From Flavobacteriaceae bacterium (GTDB lineage Bacteria; Bacteroidota; Bacteroidia; Flavobacteriales; Flavobacteriaceae): a stretch of DNA of 5,474 bases. The position numbers and the translations under genes are program-made. The notes under the pieces were generated by a model. That model made no database searches, was not told the DNA's origin, and was given only the letters and a program-made list of their open reading frames with translations. Shown here piece after piece: positions 1-5,474 of this stretch. Each line of letters starts with the position of its first letter. Positions within the stretch are counted from its first letter, which is position 1. Location: assembly GCA_023141985.1 (NCBI GenBank), contig JAGLKH010000233.1:1-5474 (forward strand). Reading direction: 5' to 3'.

Positions 1-1864
1 CATTTGTTTTTATCATATCAAAAGCTATTCTTTCAAAACCTGAAAATCCTATAACTTGAATTTGTTTTGGCTGTTTTGGTGCAATAAATTGTGCCGTTAA
101 TTTGAATACGGAGTTTTCTGATACTTCATTAATTGCTTCATGCTTAAACCAAGGCTTGTCAACTGTAGCTTTAGGCGCATAAAAGTCTTTTAGTTTATTC
201 GTGCCAAATACATCATCCGGCTGCCAATTTTTTTGCGCTTCTTTCTTACTTACAATATAAACTCCCGGCTTAATAGCGAATGAAGTATTCGTCACTGTTG
301 GTGAGAAACTATTACTATCATTAATAGCTGTAATGTTGAAATCGGTGCCCAAATCTTTTAGATTAATTGTCATATTGTGTTCTTCCCATTTAATGACTCC
401 AACGGTTTTTTCAGGGCTATTTTTTCCAAAAGGATTATCGACCCAAACAGCATCAGGCATGACTTCTACTCGCCAAATACCAGTATCAATTTTATCAATA
501 AAATATGCTCCTGTTCCATCATATTTAACTAATAATGAATTTCCAAATCCTGCTATTTCTTTTAATTCTTTTTCGTTTTTAGAAATCGTATTGGTCGTAT
601 TTGTATAAAAGAATTTTTCTTTAGAATTATATTCTGCTAAATCATTTAGGTAATCAACTCTAAAATTCCCAAATAATGTGTTTTGAGGGTAGATTCCAGA
701 ATTAGAATACAGAGGAATCTCGTGAAATATTTCGGCGCAAATCTTTAAACTCAATGCTTTTTGTGGCGTGTAAGAAAGATTCATATAATGTGTATTGTAC
801 TCGGTATTTGCATAAGACATAAATGTTGGGTCGTAAGCAAAATGTGTAGCAATTTGAATTCCTGCTTCTCGAAAACTTCTTGCCATTGCCGGATATATGT
901 ATGATCTGCCAACATCGGCTGCATCAAATTCATATACCATTTTTGCACCTTTATATTTTTTTATGGTTTCATCAAAAGTGATATTATAATCATTAACATT
1001 TGGTAAAAGATTTCCGGAAAGTTCACGTTGATAACCTAAACCTGTTGGATACCATTGAAATGTACCTCCTTGAACATTACCCTTAAAGTAAGCATCTGCA
1101 AAATGTACTGCATGGCTCATATTGTAAAAAATAGGTTTTTCAGTTCCTGTTTTACGCATTGAATCTACCATTCCTTTTACAAATGTTGATACAATTTCTG
1201 CTTCTCCTCTATGGTGTGGCTCATTACTAACTTCAAAAGCTATCATATTTGGTTCATCCTTGTATGCGACTCCTGTGTAAGGATTTACATGATTTAAAAA
1301 CTGATACAAATAATTTTGCTGGGCTTTAATAGCCTTTGGATTTGTTAGTGAATTCCCTTTTCCATATTTATGAGAAAATCCAGGTGTATCTTCGTCAGGT
1401 TCCGGCCATCCATTTCCCCAAAATGCAATTGGTGTAATTACAAAATTAATATCGTTATCAATCAGTTTTTTCAGCAGATAATCAAAAGCATCTAAATGTT
1501 CGTTTTCAATAAGATTCCCCAAACTGTCACTTATTTCAGTATCCCAAACATGAATACGATAAAAATCGAAACCCAACCTAGAAAAATGATACACATCGTT
1601 GTCAATTGCTTTTTTTGGATCAACACCAAGGCGTTTTGCTGTGCGATAAGCATGAGCAAACGGAACCGTATAATTTACTCCGAAACCATGTACTTCTTCA
1701 TTGTTGTTTTCCCATCTCATCACTCCGTTATCATCAACAAAAACATTTCCTTTTTTGTTTAATTCTTGTGCAAAAGAATTTATAAAACATAAAAAGAAAA
1801 ACAACAACCAACCCATTGAATATCTCTTAAATTCATTAGTGATTAATCTGTTAAGTGTTTTCAT
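1..1864 (-). CDS. Secreted glycoside hydrolase, GH5-like (clan GH-A), 3' end off the left edge
   Basis: A minus-strand frame stays open for 621 codons from the ATG at 1862-1864 to the left edge, where the gene is cut before its stop. Residues 17-32 form a short hydrophobic signal peptide (MGWLLFFFLCFINSFA), so the protein is probably exported. Residues about 40-390 read as a TIM-barrel glycosidase. FYRIHVWD (about 101-108) fits an early barrel strand. FEVSNEP (210-216) gives a candidate acid/base Glu215 in the clan GH-A NEP motif. MVYEFD (309-314) gives a candidate nucleophile Glu312, about 97 residues later, the spacing usual in GH5. From about 410 to the edge there are beta-rich stretches (for example GIWRVEV, 462-468) of unknown function, possibly carbohydrate-binding. 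Retaining hydrolysis of a beta-linked polysaccharide is inferred from the family; the substrate cannot be named. An in-frame ATG at 1814-1816 (Met17) starts directly at the hydrophobic segment and is an alternative start. No Shine-Dalgarno sequence is clear. Confidence is high for a secreted GH-A enzyme and moderate for GH5 itself. Confidence 0.8.
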   Translation of the reverse strand, partial: MKTLNRLITNEFKRYSMGWLLFFFLCFINSFAQELNKKGNVFVDDNGVMRWENNNEEVHGFGVNYTVPFAHAYRTAKRLGVDPKKAIDNDVYHFSRLGFDFYRIHVWDTEISDSLGNLIENEHLDAFDYLLKKLIDNDINFVITPIAFWGNGWPEPDEDTPGFSHKYGKGNSLTNPKAIKAQQNYLYQFLNHVNPYTGVAYKDEPNMIAFEVSNEPHHRGEAEIVSTFVKGMVDSMRKTGTEKPIFYNMSHAVHFADAYFKGNVQGGTFQWYPTGLGYQRELSGNLLPNVNDYNITFDETIKKYKGAKMVYEFDAADVGRSYIYPAMARSFREAGIQIATHFAYDPTFMSYANTEYNTHYMNLSYTPQKALSLKICAEIFHEIPLYSNSGIYPQNTLFGNFRVDYLNDLAEYNSKEKFFYTNTTNTISKNEKELKEIAGFGNSLLVKYDGTGAYFIDKIDTGIWRVEVMPDAVWVDNPFGKNSPEKTVGVIKWEEHNMTINLKDLGTDFNITAINDSNSFSPTVTNTSFAIKPGVYIVSKKEAQKNWQPDDVFGTNKLKDFYAPKATVDKPWFKHEAINEVSENSVFKLTAQFIAPKQPKQIQVIGFSGFERIAFDMIKTN

Positions 1865-2050
1865 GATTTTTTAATTAAGTATTATTTAATTAATTGTATA
1901 CCTTTTAGAAAAGTTAAAAAACTGCATCGTAAGTCATATATTTAAATTTGTAAGTTAGTTTTAATCATTTTGAATTTACCCAACAGTTAAAACAAAAAAT
2001 TTAATACAAGATAAAGTTATTATTAAAATAAATTAAATCTTTCATTAATT

Positions 2051-2079
2051 AAAAAAACCTTACAAAATTGTAAGGTTTT
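2051..2079 (-). terminator. Intrinsic terminator of tRNA-Leu
   Basis: On the minus strand AAAACCTTAC and GTAAGGTTTT form a perfect 10-bp stem around a 6-nt AT loop, and the second arm runs into an uninterrupted T tract (the A run at 2051-2057 on the plus strand). It begins 8 nt after the 3' end of the tRNA, so it most likely ends the tRNA transcript and insulates the downstream glycosidase gene. The stem is AT-rich apart from its CCTTAC/GTAAGG core. Confidence 0.8.
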
Positions 2080-2087
2080 AACTTTTG

Positions 2088-2169
2088 TGCGGCTGAAGGG
2101 AGTCGAACCCCCACACCTTTCGGCACTAGATCCTAAGTCTAGCGTGTCTACCAATTCCACCACAGCCGC
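2088..2169 (-). tRNA. tRNA-Leu, anticodon UAG
   Basis: The 82-nt minus-strand sequence folds as a class II tRNA. The acceptor arm is GCGGCTG paired with CAGCCGC, with discriminator A. The D-loop region contains TTGGTAGAC. The anticodon stem CTAGA/TCTAG encloses the loop CTTAGGA, so the anticodon is UAG (plus-strand positions 2133-2135) and reads CUN leucine codons. A variable arm with GCC-GAAA-GGT is characteristic of tRNA-Leu. The T arm is GGGGG-TTCGACT-CCCTT. The 3' CCA is not encoded, because CAAAAG follows the discriminator, so it must be added after transcription. No other tRNA is visible nearby. A 62-codon frame across this region is only the tRNA read as protein. Confidence 0.97.
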
Positions 2170-2182
2170 GAAATTATGCCTG

Positions 2183-2212
2183 CAAATATAAGCAATTGTT
2201 TGAATATACAAA
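2183..2212 (-). promoter_or_regulatory. Bacteroidota-type promoter of tRNA-Leu
   Basis: Read on the minus strand, TTTG (2209-2212) is followed after 18 nt by TATATTTG (2183-2190). This matches the primary sigma factor consensus of Bacteroidota, TTG/TTTG at -33 and TAnnTTTG at -7 with a spacer of about 17-23 nt. The mature tRNA begins 13 nt beyond the -7 element, leaving room for only a short 5' leader. Position and motif agree well; activity is inferred. Confidence 0.75.
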
Positions 2213-2230
2213 CAGACGATTTCAGGAATT

Positions 2231-2396
2231 TATACCAACTTATTAATTGATATTACTGTAAAAGAAAATGAAAGATTTTTTCTTTGTATGAAAAATAAAA
2301 ATCAAGCATAGCCATAGTTACGGTTTATTTTTATTTTGAAATAGAGAGGAAAAAGATACGTTTTATTATGGTAATATCAATTGATAAATGGTATTA
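2231..2396. repeat. Degenerate foldback (long inverted repeat), MITE-like
   Basis: The outer arms are 2231-2256 (TATACCA...GATATTAC) and 2371-2396 (GTAATATC...TGGTATTA). They are reverse complements at about 22 of 26 positions if one gap is allowed, including an uninterrupted 12-bp block, GTAATATCAATT. An inner perfect 11-bp pair, AAAATAAAAAT (2292-2302) and ATTTTTATTTT (2327-2337), shares almost the same centre (about 2314). The stretches between them remain recognisably similar as reverse complements, so the whole 166 bp is one decayed palindrome around an unpaired core of about 24 nt. It contains no open reading frame. Its size, terminal inverted repeats and intergenic position suggest a non-autonomous miniature element or a dispersed palindromic repeat. 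No target-site duplication is clear and no second copy is in the window. A structured RNA or regulatory site is the alternative. Confidence 0.6.
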
Positions 2397-2411
2397 GTAT
2401 TTGCTTTTTTG

Positions 2412-2419
2412 TACTTTTG
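2412..2419 (+). promoter_or_regulatory. Candidate -7 element for the dipeptidase transcript
   Basis: TACTTTTG matches TAnnTTTG exactly and ends 19 nt before the dipeptidase ATG, which would give a 5' leader of roughly a dozen nucleotides. No TTG lies at the usual 17-23 nt spacing upstream; the nearest, at 2381-2383, is 28 nt away and inside the foldback repeat. This is therefore a half-supported promoter. Confidence 0.45.
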
Positions 2420-2438
2420 AAAAAAATCAAAACGACCA

Positions 2439-3827
2439 ATGAAAAACATACAATCTTACGTAAATCAACATAAAGATAGATTCTTGAACGAGTTAATCGA
2501 GCTCTTAAAAATCCCTTCCATAAGTGCAGATTCTGCTTATAAAAACGACGTTTTAAAAACTGCCGAAACTGTAAAAATCAGTTTGCAAAATGCTGGTTGC
2601 GATGTTGTAGAAATATGTGAAACCAAAGGAAACCCTATTGTTTATGGCGAAAAAATTATAGGCCAAAATTTGCCAACAGTATTAGTCTATGGCCATTATG
2701 ATGTGCAGCCACCAGACCCTATGAATTTATGGAATTCCCCTCCTTTCGAACCTGTAATCAAAAATACGGATTTACATCCTGATGGGGCGATTTTTGCTCG
2801 AGGTTCGAGTGATGATAAAGGGCAGATGTATATGCATATAAAAGCTTTAGAATTCATGACAACCACCAATCAATTACCTTGTAATGTTAAATTTATGATA
2901 GAAGGCGAGGAAGAAGTTGGCAGTGTAAGTCTTTCAAAATTCGTAAAAGAGAATCAAGAGAAATTATCTAATGATATTATATTAATTTCTGATACAGGTA
3001 TGATTGCTCCAGGTGTTCCATCAATAACAACGGGATTACGTGGTTTAAGTTATGTTGAAGTTGAGGTCACAGGGCCTAATCGAGATCTACATTCTGGTTT
3101 ATATGGTGGTACTGTTGCAAACCCTATAAATATTTTATGCAAAATGATTGCTTCAATGCATGATGAAAATAATCATATTACTATTCCTGGATTTTATGAT
3201 AAGGTAGAAAATCTTTCTCAGGAAGAACGTAATGAAATGGCAAAAGCACCTTTTTCTTTAGATGAATATAAAGCTGCTTTAGGCATTGATGCTGTTTATG
3301 GCGAAAAAGGCTATATCACTAACGAACGTAACTCTATAAGGCCAACTCTTGACGTTAATGGAATTTGGGGAGGATATACTGGCGAAGGGGCAAAAACGGT
3401 TATTGCAAGCAAAGCTTATGCTAAAATATCCATGCGATTAGTACCTAATCAAGATTGGATAGAGATTACTAAATTGTTTACAGCACATTTTGAAAATATT
3501 GCTCCAAAAGGTGTTACAGTTAAAGTTACACCGCATCATGGTGGACAAGGCTACGTTACCCCAACAAATAGTATTGGTTATAAAGCAGCTGGTAAAGCTT
3601 ATGAAGAGGCCTTTGGTAAAAAGCCAATTCCACAACGTAGTGGTGGCAGTATCCCTATTGTAGCTTTGTTCGAGCAAGAATTAAAAAGCAAAACCATTTT
3701 AATGGGCTTTGGGTTAGATAGTGATGCTATACATTCTCCTAATGAGCATTTTGGAGTTTTTAACTATTTAAAAGGTATAGAAACTATTCCGTTATTCTTT
3801 AAATATTTTACTGAATTATCTAAATAA
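2439..3827 (+). CDS. M20 family metallo-dipeptidase (carnosinase-like)
   Basis: This 462-residue protein is full length for bacterial M20 dipeptidases of the carnosinase/CNDP type, which hydrolyse dipeptides with a two-metal (usually zinc) centre. There is no signal peptide, so it should be cytoplasmic and serve peptide catabolism. The expected residues are all visible: His86 and Asp88 in GHYDVQ, bridging Asp125 in RGSSDDKG, general base Glu158 and ligand Glu159 in EGEEEVGS, Asp185 in ISDTGM, and His432 in IHSPNE. The lid/dimerisation domain (about 200-365) carries DLHSG with His218, which in carnosinases reaches the active site of the partner subunit. RSGGSIP (400-406) is the typical substrate-binding loop. 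Residue roles come from alignment by eye to the family. The start at 2439 gives the usual N-terminus; there is no clear Shine-Dalgarno sequence, as is normal in Bacteroidota. Exact dipeptide specificity cannot be read from the sequence. Confidence 0.93.
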   Translation: MKNIQSYVNQHKDRFLNELIELLKIPSISADSAYKNDVLKTAETVKISLQNAGCDVVEICETKGNPIVYGEKIIGQNLPTVLVYGHYDVQPPDPMNLWNSPPFEPVIKNTDLHPDGAIFARGSSDDKGQMYMHIKALEFMTTTNQLPCNVKFMIEGEEEVGSVSLSKFVKENQEKLSNDIILISDTGMIAPGVPSITTGLRGLSYVEVEVTGPNRDLHSGLYGGTVANPINILCKMIASMHDENNHITIPGFYDKVENLSQEERNEMAKAPFSLDEYKAALGIDAVYGEKGYITNERNSIRPTLDVNGIWGGYTGEGAKTVIASKAYAKISMRLVPNQDWIEITKLFTAHFENIAPKGVTVKVTPHHGGQGYVTPTNSIGYKAAGKAYEEAFGKKPIPQRSGGSIPIVALFEQELKSKTILMGFGLDSDAIHSPNEHFGVFNYLKGIETIPLFFKYFTELSK

Positions 3828-3837
3828 CATTGAGTGA

Positions 3838-4467
3838 ATGAAAATTAAAATAATAGAGAAATATAAAAATATGATTGGGTTGAGAATAAATTCCCCCCTT
3901 CATAAAGGCAAAAACAAAAATTACGTTTTCATTCATATAAATAAAAATGCAGGAACAAGTATTATTGGTGTTATTGGAAAGCCATTTCGAAAACATCTTA
4001 CTGTAAAAGATGTCATTAGAGTTATAGGTCAAAAAAAATGGGATGAAGCTTACAAGTTTACTGTAATTCGTAATCCCTGGGATAAAGTTGTGTCACAATA
4101 TAAGCACAACATTAAAATGAATGTCACCAATATGGCTAAAAAGAAAATAGAATTTAAAGATTGGGTAGCCTGTACTTACGGTGAACCAAAGAACAAATTC
4201 TACTATAATAGAGCACAGATGTTTTTCCCGCAAATAGAATGGCTTAAGAATTACGAAGAGAAAATAGACATCGATAAAATCATCCGATTTGAAAATCTAA
4301 ATGAAGGTGTTAACGAAGTTTTTAAGACTTTAGAAATAGATACCGGGTTACCTCATCTTAATAGTACCTATAAAGCCAATTATAGAGGTTTTTATAATGA
4401 AGAGACCAAACAAATCATTACTGATTGGTTCCATGAAGATATTAAGGAATTTGGTTATACGTTCTAA
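3838..4467 (+). CDS. Sulfotransferase family protein (Sulfotransfer_2-like)
   Basis: This is a 209-residue protein with the two PAPS-binding signatures of sulfotransferases. The 5'-phosphosulfate loop is FIHINKNAGTS (31-41), with Lys36 in the conserved position. The 3'-phosphate motif is VIRNPWDKVVS (76-86), with Arg78 and Ser86. IIRFENLNEG (148-157) and the tail ending in EFGYTF are also typical of bacterial and Golgi-type carbohydrate sulfotransferases. The inferred reaction is transfer of sulfate from PAPS to a hydroxyl or amino group, probably on a glycan or lipid; the acceptor is unknown. There is no signal peptide or membrane segment, so it should be cytosolic. The ATG lies 10 nt after the dipeptidase stop, suggesting one transcript and possibly translational coupling. 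A second ATG at codon 12 is possible but would leave the first motif intact. The protein is short for the family but has both cofactor motifs, so it appears complete. Confidence 0.85.
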   Translation: MKIKIIEKYKNMIGLRINSPLHKGKNKNYVFIHINKNAGTSIIGVIGKPFRKHLTVKDVIRVIGQKKWDEAYKFTVIRNPWDKVVSQYKHNIKMNVTNMAKKKIEFKDWVACTYGEPKNKFYYNRAQMFFPQIEWLKNYEEKIDIDKIIRFENLNEGVNEVFKTLEIDTGLPHLNSTYKANYRGFYNEETKQIITDWFHEDIKEFGYTF

Positions 4468-4483
4468 AAATGTCCCTTCTTAG

Positions 4484-4526
4484 TTCAACTCAATGAATCT
4501 CTCTTTAGCTTACTGAGTTGAATTTT
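4484..4526 (+). terminator. Possible terminator after the sulfotransferase
   Basis: TTCAACTCA (4484-4492) and TGAGTTGAA (4514-4522) form a perfect 9-bp stem enclosing a 21-nt loop, followed at once by TTTTG. It starts 16 nt after the sulfotransferase stop, the right place to end the dipeptidase-sulfotransferase transcript. The long loop and short T run make it a weak example, and it could be a stabilising 3' hairpin instead. Confidence 0.4.
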
Positions 4527-4608
4527 GCTGAACTTTCTCAATAAAATTCATTTTAATAAAATTATCTTATATTTAAAATCTATCTTTTAACATATAAAAT
4601 TTAAAATT

Positions 4609-5034
4609 ATGGGATGTTATAATTCAATAGTAATCGATAAACCAGCTAGTGAAGTCTGGGAAGCTTTTAAAGACTTTCACGATTTATCATGGGCTAAAAA
4701 TGTAATCACTAAAGTTGAAAAAATAGGTGATAAATCTTTAAATGAAATTGGGTCAAAACGAATTTTAAATGATGCCTTTCATGAAACATTACTATCTTAT
4801 GATGATGATGCCAAAAATTTAACTTATAGCATAGACGATGGTCCGGATGTGATGTCTAAAGATAATGTAAAAGGATATATTGGAGAGATAACCGTTTTTC
4901 CTGTTACCGAAAACGATTCTTCTTTTGTATTATGGACCTCCAAATGGGAATCTGCAAAAAAAGAAGGGGTTGCTGAATTCTGTAATCCTATTTACTATGG
5001 TGTTTTACAAGATTTAAAAAGTTATTTTTCTTAA
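4609..5034 (+). CDS. SRPBCC (START-like / polyketide cyclase-like) family protein
   Basis: This 141-residue cytoplasmic protein has the length and pattern of a single-domain SRPBCC fold, a helix-grip beta-barrel with a ligand cavity. The N-terminal strand and first helix show the characteristic IDKPASEVWEAFKDF (9-23), followed by DLSWAKNVITKVEKIG, a typical second segment. The central strands (LTYSIDDG, 71-78; GEITVFPVT, 92-100; SSFVLWTSKWE, 104-114) alternate polar and hydrophobic residues, and a C-terminal helix (about 122-139) closes the barrel. Such proteins bind hydrophobic ligands or act as cyclases or hydrolases; nothing here identifies the ligand. It is separated from the sulfotransferase by 141 nt and a candidate terminator, so it is probably transcribed alone. 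The upstream sequence is AT-rich with no exact TAnnTTTG. The ATG at 4609 follows an A/T-rich leader without a Shine-Dalgarno sequence. Confidence 0.8.
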   Translation: MGCYNSIVIDKPASEVWEAFKDFHDLSWAKNVITKVEKIGDKSLNEIGSKRILNDAFHETLLSYDDDAKNLTYSIDDGPDVMSKDNVKGYIGEITVFPVTENDSSFVLWTSKWESAKKEGVAEFCNPIYYGVLQDLKSYFS

Positions 5035-5046
5035 ACCAAAGCTAAT

Positions 5047-5474
5047 TTATATTTTCTTAACGTATTTGGTAATAATTACTATTTGTTGAGCTCCAACTCT
5101 ACCTTCAATATATTCGGCGTTGTCACGATCTAAAGAAATTCTTCGAACTGCTGTGCCTTGTTTTGCTACCATACTTGAGCCTTTTACTTTTAAATCTTTA
5201 ATAAGTACAACTGAATCTCCTGCTTGTAATACAACTCCATTGACATCTCTATGGATTATTTTTTCGGTTTCATCTTCTCCTTCTCCAGTTGCTTGTGCCC
5301 ATTTTAAAGCGTCTTCATCTAAATACATCATATCCAACAAATCTTGTGGCCAACCTTCAGATTTTAATCGATTAAGCATTCGCCAAGCGACAACTTGAAC
5401 TGCTGGCACAGCACTCCACATACTATCATTTAAACAACGCCAATGGTTAGCATCTACTGTATCTGGATTTTCAA
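5047..5474 (-). CDS. PhnA/YjdM-family protein, 5' end off the right edge
   Basis: The minus-strand frame is open from the right edge to the stop at 5047-5049, covering about 142 codons. It starts inside the gene: upstream of the ATG at 5419-5421 the frame continues with a conserved-looking stretch, NHWRCLNDSMWSAVPAVQ, so that ATG is internal. The block around WSAVPAVQVVAWRMLNRL and the C-terminal barrel domain (VNGVVLQAGDSVVLIKDL, then KGSSMVAKQGTAVRRI and a YIEGRV segment) are hallmarks of the PhnA domain family (E. coli YjdM). The missing N-terminus would be expected to carry the zinc-ribbon part. Despite the name, the family is not a proven phosphonate-degrading enzyme and its cellular role is unclear; no phosphonate genes are nearby. 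It converges with the SRPBCC gene, their stops being 12 nt apart. Confidence 0.88.
   Translation of the reverse strand, partial: ENPDTVDANHWRCLNDSMWSAVPAVQVVAWRMLNRLKSEGWPQDLLDMMYLDEDALKWAQATGEGEDETEKIIHRDVNGVVLQAGDSVVLIKDLKVKGSSMVAKQGTAVRRISLDRDNAEYIEGRVGAQQIVIITKYVKKI

Noticed and set aside
333..1762. Plus-strand open frames at 333-608 and 1496-1762
   Set aside because: Both lie antisense within the glycosidase reading frame, which has the real protein motifs; their own translations resemble nothing.
1869..1896. Two copies of TTAATTAA just upstream of the glycosidase start, as a possible operator
   Set aside because: Simple AT-rich palindromes are expected often in DNA of this composition and nothing else supports a binding site.
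2023..2211. Minus-strand open frame of 62 codons across the tRNA
   Set aside because: It translates the tRNA-Leu gene (the VVELVDTLDLGSS-type peptide is a common spurious translation of this tRNA) and its terminator.
2395..2403. TAGTATTTG as a second -7 element for the dipeptidase
   Set aside because: It has three bases, not two, between TA and TTTG, and lies further from the start than the exact match at 2412-2419.
3438..4032. Minus-strand open frames at 3438-3677 and 3820-4032
   Set aside because: They are antisense to the dipeptidase and sulfotransferase genes and have low-complexity, non-protein-like translations.
4540..4563. Direct repeat of AATAAAATT between the sulfotransferase and SRPBCC genes
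   Set aside because: A 9-bp A/T-only repeat is too simple to support an attachment site or operator.
5120..5398. Plus-strand open frame of 92 codons
   Set aside because: It is antisense to the PhnA-family gene, whose minus-strand translation is strongly recognisable.

Overview
This AT-rich window looks like a chromosomal segment from a member of the Bacteroidota, most likely a flavobacterium. Three things support this. The proteins have a flavobacterial style: an M20 dipeptidase, a PhnA-family protein and a secreted GH5-like enzyme. Clear Shine-Dalgarno sequences are absent. Two sites match the Bacteroidota -7 promoter consensus TAnnTTTG, and one of them also has a well-spaced -33 TTTG. The assignment is inferred from sequence character only.

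Layout, left to right. Positions 1-1864 (minus strand) hold most of a secreted glycoside hydrolase of the GH5/clan GH-A type, whose C-terminus lies beyond the left edge. Positions 1865-2050 are AT-rich non-coding DNA in which I could not find a convincing promoter. Next on the minus strand come a strong intrinsic terminator (2051-2079), tRNA-Leu(UAG) (2088-2169) and its promoter (2183-2212). Between that promoter and the next gene lies a degenerate foldback (long inverted repeat) of about 166 bp (2231-2396), resembling a miniature mobile element. The plus strand then carries a cytoplasmic M20 dipeptidase (2439-3827) followed 10 nt later by a small sulfotransferase-family protein (3838-4467), probably in one transcript, and a candidate terminator hairpin. 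A separate SRPBCC/START-like protein follows (4609-5034). It converges on a minus-strand PhnA-family gene (5047 to the right edge), whose N-terminus lies outside the window.

The genes do not form an obvious pathway. The dipeptidase and sulfotransferase are the only pair that looks co-transcribed. The secreted glycosidase is separated from them by the tRNA and the foldback. I did not find a defence system, CRISPR array, transposase or clearly new multi-gene system. The observations most worth following are the foldback element directly upstream of the dipeptidase promoter, the dipeptidase-sulfotransferase pairing, and the GH5-like enzyme with a long C-terminal region of unassigned function.
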